Of a DNA stretch of 64,000 nucleotides, positions 1-9,594 are shown piece by piece; the first letter of the stretch is position 1, and each line of letters starts with the position of its first letter. The stretch lies in the NCBI RefSeq assembly GCF_009762775.1, contig NZ_CP046401.1, positions 5,654,001 through 5,718,000 of the forward strand. Direction: 5' to 3'. The translations under genes and the position numbers were made by a program. Origin of the DNA: Maribellus comscasis (GTDB lineage Bacteria; Bacteroidota; Bacteroidia; Bacteroidales; Prolixibacteraceae). The notes beneath the pieces are model-generated. The model did no database searches and was not told where the DNA came from. It saw only the letters and a program-made list of their open reading frames with translations.

Positions 1-2
1 AT

Positions 3-938
3 ATCGAGCGGGAACATATCCATATCGTTTCGTTACAGGTGGACAGCGAGGGTAAAAAAATTAATGACAGCAAACGCAATTTACGAAGTGTGGCTGCAAC
101 GGAAAAGCTGGAAAAGAAATACGGCCTGCATTGCGCCAAAGAACAAAAACAGTTGGAGCAATGGCAGTTTAAGCCCGTAGATGCGGAGAAAGGCGATTTG
201 AAAAAGCAAATTGGTTCAGTCATTAAACCGGCAGTTGCGATGTACCAGTTCCAGACAATGGGAGAATACCGTGCCTTGCTATCCCTCTACAACATCGGTG
301 TGGAAGAAGTGCAGGGAACGCGAAGTGGAAAGCCTTACCGGGGATTGCTCTATTCAGCATTGGACAGCGATGGGAACAAAGCCGGTACACCCATCAAATC
401 ATCTGCTTTCGGAAAAACAGTTGGGTTCACTGCCCTCGAAGAACGGATGAAAAAATCCACCATCCTGATAAAAGAGAAGGGATACCGCGAACGGGTACGC
501 CCTTTGATTGCCGGAATGGTGCGAGAAAACAAAAATGAATCGAAACTGCGCCAGAAGTTAAAAGAAAAGGATATTGACCTTTATCTCCGGCGAAACAATA
601 CAGGGCGGATTACCGGAGTTACTTTTATCGACCATCAAAGTCGTTGTGTCCTGAACGGCTCCAGGCTGGGCAAAGAGTTTTCTGCCAATGTATTCAACGA
701 CCTGTTTAGAGAGTCCCCGGCAGTCGAAGGACACACAAAACAGGTGGGTAAAAAAGAACCGTTCACACCTCTGGTTGAACCGTTCTCCCCGGCTAACAGT
801 CAGACCGGGCATATTGAATCCGCCATCGGTAGCCTGTTCTCAATTCTTTCACCGGAACCGGAATCATACGTTGAAAATCCGCAACAGCTTCGAAAAAAAC
901 GAAAAAAGAAAAAACGAAAATATGGAAGGCAGACATAA
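3..938 (+). CDS. Relaxase/mobilization nuclease, C-terminal part (5' end outside window)
   Basis: The open frame continues upstream of the first in-window start (GTG at 39) to the window edge. The first codons read REHIHIVSLQVD, which contains the HxHxV metal-binding signature of MobB-type relaxases (Relaxase/Mob family, PF03432). This protein nicks oriT and stays bound to the transferred strand. The catalytic Tyr region would lie upstream and is not visible. The C-terminal ~250 residues are the variable region usual for Bacteroidota relaxases and end in a highly basic tail rich in Lys and Arg. The coupling-protein gene lies 1.6 kb downstream, as in mobB-mobC layouts, but an opposite-strand ATPase gene separates the two. 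The GTG at 39 is not the true start. Confidence 0.85.
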   Translation: MEREHIHIVSLQVDSEGKKINDSKRNLRSVAATEKLEKKYGLHCAKEQKQLEQWQFKPVDAEKGDLKKQIGSVIKPAVAMYQFQTMGEYRALLSLYNIGVEEVQGTRSGKPYRGLLYSALDSDGNKAGTPIKSSAFGKTVGFTALEERMKKSTILIKEKGYRERVRPLIAGMVRENKNESKLRQKLKEKDIDLYLRRNNTGRITGVTFIDHQSRCVLNGSRLGKEFSANVFNDLFRESPAVEGHTKQVGKKEPFTPLVEPFSPANSQTGHIESAIGSLFSILSPEPESYVENPQQLRKKRKKKKRKYGRQT

Positions 939-1047
939 ATTGAATTTGAGAATCAGATGTTGATTTTGGTTTATATTTTTGAGTGCAACTGTACTCTAGA
1001 TGCTTTTTCACACAATAATATAAACCGGTTGTTTTTCCGTGAGGAGT

Positions 1048-2343
1048 TTACAAACCCTCCTTTCCAATGGCATACAATGGAACATTTATCATCCACTCCT
1101 CTTCCTTGTAATCGGTTAATGATGTACGAATAGCTTTTGAGGGCTTGTATTTCTCACAAAACAAGCGAAAGCTTTTTGACCTCAGGTTTTCACCCGATTT
1201 TACTTCAACCGGAATAACTTTCCCTTCCTCCTGAATAACAAAATCAACTTCAGAAGTACTCTTGTCGTTAGTCCAGTAACCGATATATCGTTCGCTATTC
1301 AGTCGTAGTTGCTGCATCACATACTGTTCGGTAAGTGCACCTTTAAACTCGGTAAAAATCTCATCACCATCAATAATTGTTCTAACATCCAGTCCAGCCA
1401 TGGCACCAAGTAAGCCAAGGTCGTGCAGGAACAATTTGAACACAGAAATTTCCTGATAGGCTGCCAGCGGAATGCCCGGTTTTGATACCCGGTGGCTTTT
1501 TAACAGTAAGCCGCAATCGACCAGCCATTGGATGGCCAACTCAAAATCTTTGGCACGGGCTCCTTCTCTTAAAACCCCATATACAAATTTTTTATTTTCT
1601 TTTGCCAGTTGCGAAGGGATACTTTGCCAAACCATCCGAATCCGGGGAACAGTTTCATTGGGTGCATGTTTCGAAAAATCACCTTCATAAGAATTGAGAA
1701 TCCTGTTTTGAATCCTTCGGACTAACTGCCAGTCGCGGGTTTCAGCAAAAGCCGACACGACTTCGGGCATTCCACCAACGTAAAAATAATAACGCAGGTA
1801 TTCTTTTAACTTTTCAGTAAAAACGGAAATAACACCCCAGTTCTTTGCCTTTAAAGCGTCAACTAGCGCCGATTCATTCAATGAAAGCAGGAATTCAAAA
1901 AAGGAAAGTGGACGTAAATCGAGGAAATCGACCTTGCCAACCGGAAACGAGACCTGGCTGTGCAAGCCCATCCCAAGCAGAGACCCAGCTGCAATTACAT
2001 GGTATTGCGGGGCGTTTTCACAGAAATATTTCAAAGAAGTCACTCCACGTTCCGCCGACTGTATTTCGTCAAAAACAATCAGGGTATCGTCTGCCGTTAT
2101 TGTGGTTTGGGCTTGAATTTGAAGTATGGTAATGATTCGCTCAATATCAAAGTCTGTCGCAAAAATATTTTGCAGTGCAGGTGTCTCTTCAAAATTTACA
2201 TAGACCAGTTTTGCATACGATGTACGTCCAAACTCCTTTAATAGCCATGTTTTTCCTACCTGCCGGGCACCTCTTACAATTAGTGGCTTACGGAATTTGT
2301 CTTCTTTCCAGTTTTTTAAGTTAATAATAGACTCCCTATACAT
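1048..2343 (-). CDS. AAA_14 / DUF4143 P-loop ATPase
   Basis: The N-terminal AAA_14 domain has a Walker A GARQVGKT at residues 25-32 and a Walker B ending in FDEIQ near residues 91-95. The C-terminal DUF4143 domain contains a D...EVK arrangement (EVDFVIQ, then PVEVKSG) resembling a PD-(D/E)xK nuclease core. The length of 431 aa is usual for the family. The cellular role of these proteins is not settled; they are frequent in accessory DNA and have been suggested to act in toxin-antitoxin-like or defence roles. The gene is transcribed against the conjugation genes and sits between relaxase and coupling protein, so it looks like an independent cargo insertion. Two palindromic boxes lie just upstream of its start. 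Confidence 0.85.
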   Translation of the reverse strand: MYRESIINLKNWKEDKFRKPLIVRGARQVGKTWLLKEFGRTSYAKLVYVNFEETPALQNIFATDFDIERIITILQIQAQTTITADDTLIVFDEIQSAERGVTSLKYFCENAPQYHVIAAGSLLGMGLHSQVSFPVGKVDFLDLRPLSFFEFLLSLNESALVDALKAKNWGVISVFTEKLKEYLRYYFYVGGMPEVVSAFAETRDWQLVRRIQNRILNSYEGDFSKHAPNETVPRIRMVWQSIPSQLAKENKKFVYGVLREGARAKDFELAIQWLVDCGLLLKSHRVSKPGIPLAAYQEISVFKLFLHDLGLLGAMAGLDVRTIIDGDEIFTEFKGALTEQYVMQQLRLNSERYIGYWTNDKSTSEVDFVIQEEGKVIPVEVKSGENLRSKSFRLFCEKYKPSKAIRTSLTDYKEEEWMINVPLYAIGKEGL

Positions 2344-2377
2344 ATTTCCCTGTTAAAGTTGTATACGAAAATACATT

Positions 2378-2424
2378 TTTATCCAGATAAAGAAGAAATA
2401 TAATTACACTTTTATCCAGATAAA
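2378..2424 (-). promoter_or_regulatory. Tandem TTTATCCAGATAAA boxes upstream of the AAA_14 gene
   Basis: The 14-bp near-palindrome TTTATCCAGATAAA occurs at 2378-2391 and again at 2411-2424, 33 bp apart start to start. Each is preceded by a TACA(T/C)TTT sequence. They lie 35-81 bp upstream of the ATPase start codon in an otherwise AT-rich leader. Inferred role: an operator for autoregulation. No direct evidence is available from the sequence alone. Confidence 0.5.
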
Positions 2425-2553
2425 ATAAGAAAGTACATTTTCAGCCACAAGCTGCCACTAAAGTGCCACTTATTACCAACTCGTTTAGATTCTGGACATT
2501 AATATAAAACACGCCATACTTTCGCCCTTCAAATATTGTAAAGTGAGAGTACA

Positions 2554-4563
2554 ATGCAGCAGGAAGACGATTTGAGGGCACTGGCAAAGGTTATGGACTT
2601 TATGCGTGCCTTAAGTATTTTATTTGTAGCTATAAATATCTATTGGTTTTGTTACCAAGCGATGGTCGAATGGGGCATTAATATTGGGGTAATCGATAAA
2701 ATACTTCTGAATTTCAACCGTACTGCTAAATTATTTGGCAACATCCTTTACACAAAACTTTTCGCATTGGTGTTTCTGGCTTTATCCTGTCTCGGAACAA
2801 AAGGGGTCAAGCAGGAAAAAATCACATGGAATAAGATAATCAGTTTCCTATTTATTGGCTTTGTCCTTTTCTTTCTCAACTGGTGGTTGGTGGATTTGTC
2901 GATACCGTTAGTTGCCAAAACAGCTTTCTACATTTTCACAATGGCTAGCGGTTATCTCTGCCTGCTGGCTGGTGGAGTTTGGATGAGCCGTTTATTGAAA
3001 AGTAACCTGATGGAAGATGTTTTCAATACCGAAAACGAATCGTTTATGCAGGAAACACGCCTGGTTGAAAATGAATACTCTGTGAACCTACCGACAAGAT
3101 TCTATTACAAAAAGAAATGGAATAACGGCTGGATTAATGTTGTAAATCCCTTCCGTGCGGGTATTGTATTGGGAACGCCCGGCTCCGGGAAAAGTTACGC
3201 GGTAATCAATCAGTTTATAAAGCAGCAGATAGAAAAAGGATATTCGCAATATATCTATGATTTTAAGTTTCCCGACCTCTCAACGATTGCCTATAACCAC
3301 CTGCTGAAAAACCAACACGGATACAAAAAAGTACCGACTTTCTATGTAATCAATTTCGACGACCCGGCACGCTCACACCGCTGTAACCCGATTAATCCCT
3401 CGTTTATGAGCGATATATCCGATGCTTACGAAAGCGCATATACCATCATGCTGAACCTGAACCGGACATGGGTGCAAAAGCAGGGCGATTTTTTTGTGGA
3501 ATCGCCAATTATTTTGTTTGCAGCCATCATCTGGTATTTGCGCATATACAAAGAAGGTCGGTATTGCACATTTCCCCATGCCATCGAGTTTCTGAACAAG
3601 CGATATGAAGATATTTTCCCAATTCTGACGAGCTATCCAGAACTGGAGAATTATCTTTCTCCTTTTATGGATGCCTGGATGTCGGGGGCACAGGACCAGT
3701 TACAGGGACAGATTGCATCGGCTAAAATCCCTCTTTCAAGGATGATTTCGCCCCAATTGTATTGGGTCATGTCAGGCGATGAATTTACATTGGACATCAA
3801 TAATCCAGATGAGCCGAAAGTATTAGTTGTGGGGAACAATCCCGACCGTCAGAATATTTACGGTGCAGCATTGGGCCTGTACAACAGCCGCATTGTAAAA
3901 CTCATCAATAAAAAAGGACAGTTAAAAAGCTCGGTTATCATCGATGAGTTGCCGACTATTTATTTCAAAGGGCTGGATAACCTGATTGCCACAGCCCGCA
4001 GCAACAAGGTTGCCGTGTTGCTCGGCTTTCAGGATTTCTCGCAGTTAAAACGTGATTACGGTGACAAAGAAGCAGCCGTAGTAATGAATACTGTTGGCAA
4101 TATCTTCTCTGGCCAGGTAGTTGGAGATACGGCAAAAAACCTGTCGGAACGTTTCGGTAAGGTTTTACAGAAACGCCAGTCAATGACGATAAACCGCAAT
4201 GATAAATCAACTTCTATCAGCACCCAGTTAGACAGCCTTATCCCGGCAAGCAAAATTTCCACGCTCACCCAGGGCATGTTTGTCGGGGCAGTTGCTGACA
4301 ATTTTGATGAACGCATCGAGCAAAAGATTTTCCATGCAGAGATTGTAGTGAACAGTGCGAAGGTTGCTACTGAAACTAAAGGATACAAGCAAATTCCTGT
4401 TATTACCAATTTTGTGGACGACAACGGTGTTAACCGCATGAAGGAAATGATTCAGGACAATTATAACCGCATAAAGGAAGAAACAAAGCAGATTGTTACA
4501 GATGAACTTGAAAGGATTAGTAATGACCCGGCGCTTTGTTATTTGTTGCCGAAAAAGGAATAG
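2554..4563 (+). CDS. Type IV coupling protein (MobC/TraG/VirD4 family)
   Basis: This 669-aa ATPase would connect the relaxosome to the conjugative channel at the inner membrane and pump DNA. Membrane helices occupy roughly residues 15-40, 68-90, 92-112 and 122-148. The N-terminal FCYQAM/YWF region matches the Bacteroidota MobC type. Walker A GTPGSGKS lies near residues 207-214 and Walker B VIIDELP near residue 462. The length fits full-size coupling proteins. The ATG at 2554 follows directly on an AT-rich leader. No tra (mating-pore) genes are present in the window, so the transfer channel must be encoded elsewhere or missing. Confidence 0.9.
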   Translation: MQQEDDLRALAKVMDFMRALSILFVAINIYWFCYQAMVEWGINIGVIDKILLNFNRTAKLFGNILYTKLFALVFLALSCLGTKGVKQEKITWNKIISFLFIGFVLFFLNWWLVDLSIPLVAKTAFYIFTMASGYLCLLAGGVWMSRLLKSNLMEDVFNTENESFMQETRLVENEYSVNLPTRFYYKKKWNNGWINVVNPFRAGIVLGTPGSGKSYAVINQFIKQQIEKGYSQYIYDFKFPDLSTIAYNHLLKNQHGYKKVPTFYVINFDDPARSHRCNPINPSFMSDISDAYESAYTIMLNLNRTWVQKQGDFFVESPIILFAAIIWYLRIYKEGRYCTFPHAIEFLNKRYEDIFPILTSYPELENYLSPFMDAWMSGAQDQLQGQIASAKIPLSRMISPQLYWVMSGDEFTLDINNPDEPKVLVVGNNPDRQNIYGAALGLYNSRIVKLINKKGQLKSSVIIDELPTIYFKGLDNLIATARSNKVAVLLGFQDFSQLKRDYGDKEAAVVMNTVGNIFSGQVVGDTAKNLSERFGKVLQKRQSMTINRNDKSTSISTQLDSLIPASKISTLTQGMFVGAVADNFDERIEQKIFHAEIVVNSAKVATETKGYKQIPVITNFVDDNGVNRMKEMIQDNYNRIKEETKQIVTDELERISNDPALCYLLPKKE

Positions 4564-4716
4564 AAAAAAACGATTCAAATCATTTTCATTGTGATAATAA
4601 CTTTTCATAAAATTTTCTATTTATATACCGCACTCCGTTCACAGCATTTAAAACATTGAATTTATTTCTAAAAATATGCTTATATTACTGCTTTAATAGC
4701 AAAATACACTTAAAAA

Positions 4717-4938
4717 GTGGCCAAAGAGAAGCGTATTTATAATAGAATTAAAGCAGTATTAGCTGAACAGGGAAAAACAAACTTATGGCTGGCAGCGGAA
4801 TTAGAAGTGAACAGGACGACCGTTTCAAAATGGTGTACAAACGAAGTTCAGCCTACAATGGAATCCCTTTTCCGAATTGCTGATGCCTTAAATGTTGATG
4901 CAAGGGAACTGTTAGTTTCACCCAATAAAAAACTCTAA
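4717..4938 (+). CDS. XRE/Cro-type helix-turn-helix regulator
   Basis: A 73-aa protein that is essentially one HTH_3 domain (about residues 7-65): NLWLAAELEVNRTTVSKW is the HTH core and is followed by the ESLFRIADALNV helix. The start codon is GTG, since no ATG fits the domain boundary. It precedes the nuclease-ABC module by 71 bp on the same strand, and small XRE proteins commonly control such modules. Inferred role: transcriptional repressor of the defence operon. It could also belong to the conjugative backbone. Confidence 0.8.
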   Translation: MAKEKRIYNRIKAVLAEQGKTNLWLAAELEVNRTTVSKWCTNEVQPTMESLFRIADALNVDARELLVSPNKKL

Positions 4939-5009
4939 AATCAATTTGAAGCACACAGAAAATATATTTTACATCAGGGAATTGGACTGAAACAAATAGA
5001 CTATTTGAT

Positions 5010-6245
5010 ATGAATAAAGTACAAACAATCGAGGAACAACATACCGCAGGTGCACAGTCAATAGGCTTTGATTATCAATTCTATTATTTTATGTTATTAG
5101 CACTTGACCTTAAAATGGGACAAAAAATTGGATTTGAGGTTAAAGACGATATTCATATCGATAAAGAAGACGAGACTACAATATTATTTCAAACAAAACA
5201 TAGTATCCTTAAAAGTTCGAGTGGTGAGATAAAAAATTTGACCACATTAGATTCTGATTTGTGGAAGACACTAAACAATTGGGCTGACTTGATAAAAGCT
5301 AATAAGAAAAATAAAAGTTTCCTGAAAACACATTCATTTATACTGGTAACCAATAAGAATGAAAATAACAATGAGTTCATCAATTTGATAATTCAGTACA
5401 GAACGGACAATAACATTGATGATGTATTAGAGAAATTAAAAGAATTAGAAAGTAAAACAGAGGACGAAACATTAACAAAATATATTAAAAATGTACGTTC
5501 TATTGGAAAAACTCGGTTAAAACAATTCATGCAAAAACTGACCATCGAAACCGGAGTTGACCATATCATAGAAAAAATAAAAAACAGATTAATTGAGTTA
5601 TACAAAGCCCCTCGTATAGCAGAAGTAATTTTTGACAGTTTATATTCAAACCTGCAAGCAACAAAATATTTAGATATTAAAGACAGTAATAAATTTGAGA
5701 TTTCATTTGATGATTTTAGTAAAAAATTTGGCAGGTGTTTTAAAGTTGCTTCCGAAACAAAACCACTTCCGAGAAGAAACTTTCCAATATTATTGCCAGA
5801 AGATTTAGAAAGTCAGGTTTTTATAAAACAGCTTATAGATATTGGGGAAGTTCAAAGCGGTTCAGAAGACATTAGAAAATATACAACACTAATGTTGAAG
5901 TTTCTCAGGCATTTTACCTATTGGTCAGATGAAGAAAACTTCATTTTGCTTACCGAAGCAGAGGAATTTAAACAAGAAAGCATTTCAAAATGGGCCAACA
6001 AGTTTAAATCCAAATACCGACAAATTGAAAATAAAATAAATTCAGGCTCTGATATGGTTGAATTTGAAGAGGATATAAAAGAATTGGCAATTGAACTAGT
6101 TGAATACATAAGAGAGCAAAATTTAACTATACCGGGCTATTCTCCTCTTGGTATAGATTTTAGCAATGGGCACTACTATGCCTTATCAGATAATCTGGAA
6201 ATTGGGTGGCATTACGACTGGAAAAATAAATATAAAAAGGGATGA
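5010..6245 (+). CDS. ABC-three-component effector with Cap4/DUF4297-like nuclease domain
   Basis: The 411-aa protein begins with a restriction-endonuclease-like domain. GFDYQ is at residues 19-23, E43 with the DD pair at 46-47 follows, then the QTK motif at 61-63. This is the arrangement of dsDNA nucleases of the DUF4297/Cap4 type (PD-(D/E)xK fold, with Q-x-K). The remaining ~330 residues are helical and charged and are not a domain I can name; they probably contact the partner proteins. The gene overlaps the next one by 4 bp (ATGA), so the two are translationally coupled. In ABC-3C systems this first gene is the toxic effector. Function is inferred from motif and context. Confidence 0.75.
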   Translation: MNKVQTIEEQHTAGAQSIGFDYQFYYFMLLALDLKMGQKIGFEVKDDIHIDKEDETTILFQTKHSILKSSSGEIKNLTTLDSDLWKTLNNWADLIKANKKNKSFLKTHSFILVTNKNENNNEFINLIIQYRTDNNIDDVLEKLKELESKTEDETLTKYIKNVRSIGKTRLKQFMQKLTIETGVDHIIEKIKNRLIELYKAPRIAEVIFDSLYSNLQATKYLDIKDSNKFEISFDDFSKKFGRCFKVASETKPLPRRNFPILLPEDLESQVFIKQLIDIGEVQSGSEDIRKYTTLMLKFLRHFTYWSDEENFILLTEAEEFKQESISKWANKFKSKYRQIENKINSGSDMVEFEEDIKELAIELVEYIREQNLTIPGYSPLGIDFSNGHYYALSDNLEIGWHYDWKNKYKKG

Positions 6246-6694
6246 AAGAAATATACTACACCTATAATAATGAGGCAATCGCCAGTTGCATCTTTTTATC
6301 AATATTGAATAATGCTGATGAATTGGATATTGCTCGTTCCTGCTTAATTCTACCTTTTTTACTGGACGACAGAACCGTAAATTATTTAGATAGGAACAAA
6401 CACATTGAAACTGACTTAGTGCAAATTATAAAGGAACAGCCCCGTTTATTTGTTTCTTTTAATAAACGGTATTTATCATTACTGCCCGTAACTATTAATT
6501 CGTTACTATTATTAAGTAAGAGTAATCAAATAAAAATTGACACTCAGATTTCGTCCATTAGAAACATTATTTTCGACAGACAAAATTTGGGGACAAGGTT
6601 TCAAAAAATAGAAAAAATCACACCGAAATTTTTGTCTGTAATAGAGAAATATTCAACATCTCAATTGTATAAAATGCTAAAAATTCAATTATGA
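6242..6694 (+). CDS. ABC-three-component middle component
   Basis: A 150-aa protein without a recognisable catalytic motif. Its position between a nuclease effector and a DUF3732 ATPase, and its start (YYTYNNEAIASCIFLSIL, then a stretch on loss of polar character around LILPFLLDDR), fit the small 'middle component' of ABC-3C systems. These components are thought to bridge effector and ATPase. Start and stop codons overlap those of both neighbours by 4 bp (6242-6245 and 6691-6694), which argues strongly for stoichiometric coupled translation. Confidence 0.75.
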   Translation: MKEIYYTYNNEAIASCIFLSILNNADELDIARSCLILPFLLDDRTVNYLDRNKHIETDLVQIIKEQPRLFVSFNKRYLSLLPVTINSLLLLSKSNQIKIDTQISSIRNIIFDRQNLGTRFQKIEKITPKFLSVIEKYSTSQLYKMLKIQL

Positions 6695-8553
6695 AATTCA
6701 TACTGCACGAAATAAAGCTCTGGTTCAAAGATGAAAATGCAGAACCTAAAAGTTATCTTTTTTTAGCGAATAAAATAAATGTTGTTACCGGCGATTCAAC
6801 TACTGGAAAGACCAGCTTTTGGAATATAATAGATTATTGCCTTCTGTCAGGAAAAGTAACTATTGCAAATACAATTATTGAAAAAGTACTGTGGTTTGGC
6901 ATTCATTTTACAATAAACGACAAAGAAATATCAATAGTCAGGAAGACACCAATTAATGGGGCTGTTTCTTCTGAAGTACATTTCAATAAAGGAGCTTTAC
7001 CGGACAAGCCTGAAAGCAATATAACGGTATCGGAGATAAAGTCAAAGCTTGACGAAGAATACGGAATAACGGATGCTCTTAGATTTCCTTATGGAAAAGA
7101 ATCAGGCAAATCAACGTTTAACCTCTCATACAGGCATTTCTTACTCTTTAATTCGTTAACACAAACTATTATAGATGCACCTGAGACCTATTTTGATACT
7201 ACATTTTATGGTAAAGATGAATACGATGAAGCTTTGGGGCATATTTTCGATTTAGTTATTGGTGTCAATGATTTGAAAAATATCAAAGCCAAAGAAAAAT
7301 TGAAAGAAATAGAAGCAGAGCTAAAGAAAATACAAAATCAGGAAACAAAGAACCAGAGAAAAACTAAAAATTTTGAACTGGGTATTTTAAGGCTAATTGA
7401 AAAATGCAAAAAATATAACTTCATAGACTATTCAGAATATTTTGAAAATGTGAATGAGGAAATAACAGTAATTCAGGAAATTATTGCTAATACCAGGAAA
7501 GTTGCAAAAAATGCACAACTATTTAATGAGATAGATAATTTGTACAAAAGAAAAAATGAGATACAGGCTCAAATTAATGCTATCAATCAATATCAAAAAG
7601 AATTTGACCTATACAAAAAGAACTTGGATAAATCGGCTGATAGCCTCCAACCAATCGAGTTTTTGAATCAAAAACTTTCAGACCAACTAATCGATTCATA
7701 CGAAACAAAAATGTTTATAGAATCTCTGGAAAGTTCTTTAAAAAATATCAGGGAAAACCTTTCCAAAAAAGTTACAAAACCATTAAAAGTATCAGGAGAT
7801 ATTATAGAATTGAGGGGGCAATTACAGGAAATCGATAAAAAGATTTACCAATTGAATGAAATTAAAAAGAACTATCTGGCAGAAGGTGAAAAGTTTATTG
7901 CTTTAGGCGAAATAAAACATGAATTTGAGCAAATACAAAAAGAAAAACTAATTACCCCCATAGATACAATAAAGCTAAATAAATTAAACGAAGAAAAAGG
8001 TCGTTTAGCCAGTGTTCCGGCGGACACAGAACAGATAAAATATACAATGAAAACATTGTTAAATGAAAGTATTCAACGCAATTACAGTCAACTAAAATCG
8101 TTAACAGCATATAATGATTACAGGACGGTTTTCGATGATTCTAAAATGATTTTAAAATTATATCCCCCTTCAGACCAGCTTCAATTTCCATTGGAAAATG
8201 TTGGGAGTGCTTCAAATTACATGTTTATGCACCTATGTGTTTATTTAGGGTTGCATGAACACGTAATTAAAATTCAGGAAAATCATATACCTAAGTTTTT
8301 ATTTATCGACCAACCCAGTAAGCCATATTATGAAGGGAACAATGATGATAAGGTAAAATTGCTTGATGCGTTCACTCTGCTAAATTCGTTTGTTGATTAT
8401 ATTTTGATACAGAAAAAACAACACTTTCAAATTTTCATGGTTGAACATGCCTCTAAAGAATATTGGGAAGAAAATAACTTGTTTCATTTTCACACTGTTG
8501 ACGAATTTATTGATGGAAAAGGTTTAATTCCAAGTGAAGTTTATAACAAATAA
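6691..8553 (+). CDS. DUF3732 ABC-type ATPase (ABC-three-component sensor)
   Basis: This 620-aa SMC/Rad50-like ATPase has its N-terminal Walker A at GDSTTGKTS (about residues 34-42). A long central coiled coil of roughly 250-300 residues rich in Lys, Glu and Asn follows (about residues 200-460). The C-terminal Walker B has the DUF3732 hallmark FLFIDQPSKPYY near residues 533-545. Proteins of this class have no membrane segments and are predicted to sense nucleic acid or nucleoprotein states and license the associated effector. It is coupled to the middle component by an ATGA overlap. The assignment to ABC-3C follows from this domain plus the gene order. Confidence 0.85.
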   Translation: MKFILHEIKLWFKDENAEPKSYLFLANKINVVTGDSTTGKTSFWNIIDYCLLSGKVTIANTIIEKVLWFGIHFTINDKEISIVRKTPINGAVSSEVHFNKGALPDKPESNITVSEIKSKLDEEYGITDALRFPYGKESGKSTFNLSYRHFLLFNSLTQTIIDAPETYFDTTFYGKDEYDEALGHIFDLVIGVNDLKNIKAKEKLKEIEAELKKIQNQETKNQRKTKNFELGILRLIEKCKKYNFIDYSEYFENVNEEITVIQEIIANTRKVAKNAQLFNEIDNLYKRKNEIQAQINAINQYQKEFDLYKKNLDKSADSLQPIEFLNQKLSDQLIDSYETKMFIESLESSLKNIRENLSKKVTKPLKVSGDIIELRGQLQEIDKKIYQLNEIKKNYLAEGEKFIALGEIKHEFEQIQKEKLITPIDTIKLNKLNEEKGRLASVPADTEQIKYTMKTLLNESIQRNYSQLKSLTAYNDYRTVFDDSKMILKLYPPSDQLQFPLENVGSASNYMFMHLCVYLGLHEHVIKIQENHIPKFLFIDQPSKPYYEGNNDDKVKLLDAFTLLNSFVDYILIQKKQHFQIFMVEHASKEYWEENNLFHFHTVDEFIDGKGLIPSEVYNK

Positions 8554-8556
8554 TCT

Positions 8557-9594
8557 ATGATGAATGCTATTGTTGGTAAAATGGACAAATTAATAATCCA
8601 TTTTGTAGGAAATAAAAATAATGGAGATGGAGTACGGTTTTCCGATGAATTAACTGATTATGGAAATATCGAAGAATACTTCAATATATTGATAGGCAAT
8701 AGCTTTAAATCTGAGGAATTGTTTCAGTTCTATTTTAGTCCAGATTTAGAGCTTAATCCTATTTATCAATTCATTAAATCTGTTTTTCAGGATAAGGAAG
8801 CATTTATAGGACAATCCCAGAATGTAGCACGCTATTTATACGATAAAAGCACCCATCCTCAAATAAAACCGGGAGAACTTTGCATGGTATATTTTAAGGA
8901 TTGTCAACTCAATGATAAAACGGTTGATTGTATCGGGATATTTAAGTCTGAAAATAAAGAAACAGTTCTAAAAATAGATACGATAAAAAACGGGTATGGG
9001 TTAACAGGCGTAAAAGGAATCAACATCAATAAATTAGATAAAGGATGTTTAATATTTAACACCGATAAAGAAAACGGATATATAGTTTCGGTTGTCGATA
9101 ATACCAATAAAGGTTATGAAGCTCAATATTGGAAAGATGATTTTTTAGGCGTTAGACCAGTAAATAACGGTTACCATCAGACAAATCAATTTTTAGGAAT
9201 TACCAAACAGTTTGTTACTAACCAAATAGCGGACGATTTTGAAGTTTCAAAAGCCGACCAGATTGATATATTGAACCGTTCTGTTAACTATTTTAAGACA
9301 CATGAAAAGTTTGATAAATCGGATTTTGAAAATGAAGTCTTTCAGGATGAAAGCGTAATTGATTCTTTCAGAAACTTTGACAACTCATACCGCGAGGAAA
9401 ATAAAGTTGAACTATCCGATAACTTTGAAATTTCATCTCAGGCAGTAAAAAAGCAGGCTCGGGTATTTAAAAGCGTTTTAAAACTTGATAAAAATTTTCA
9501 TATCTACATTCATGGCAACCGGAACTTAATAGAGCAAGGTGTTGATGAAAATGGGCGAAAGTACTACAAGATTTATTATCAAGAGGAGAGTTAA
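8557..9594 (+). CDS. YejK/NdpA-like nucleoid-associated protein
   Basis: The 345-aa protein matches the 37-kDa nucleoid-associated protein family (PF04245): an N-terminal IVGKMDKLIIHFVGN segment, a central LCMVYFKDCQ / IGIFKSENKE core near residues 108-131, and a C-terminal HIYIHGNRNLIEQG segment. Family members bind DNA or nucleoids. It starts 3 bp after the ABC ATPase stop codon, so it is almost certainly the fourth structural gene of the same operon. Its role there is not established. I infer that it supplies DNA binding or target recognition to the defence complex. Base composition is AT-rich like the rest of the module and unlike the flanking conjugation genes. Confidence 0.8.
   Translation: MMNAIVGKMDKLIIHFVGNKNNGDGVRFSDELTDYGNIEEYFNILIGNSFKSEELFQFYFSPDLELNPIYQFIKSVFQDKEAFIGQSQNVARYLYDKSTHPQIKPGELCMVYFKDCQLNDKTVDCIGIFKSENKETVLKIDTIKNGYGLTGVKGININKLDKGCLIFNTDKENGYIVSVVDNTNKGYEAQYWKDDFLGVRPVNNGYHQTNQFLGITKQFVTNQIADDFEVSKADQIDILNRSVNYFKTHEKFDKSDFENEVFQDESVIDSFRNFDNSYREENKVELSDNFEISSQAVKKQARVFKSVLKLDKNFHIYIHGNRNLIEQGVDENGRKYYKIYYQEES

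Noticed and set aside
4056..4439. 127-codon minus-strand frame inside the coupling-protein gene
   Set aside because: It is the antisense shadow of a strongly conserved ATPase gene with no motif of its own.
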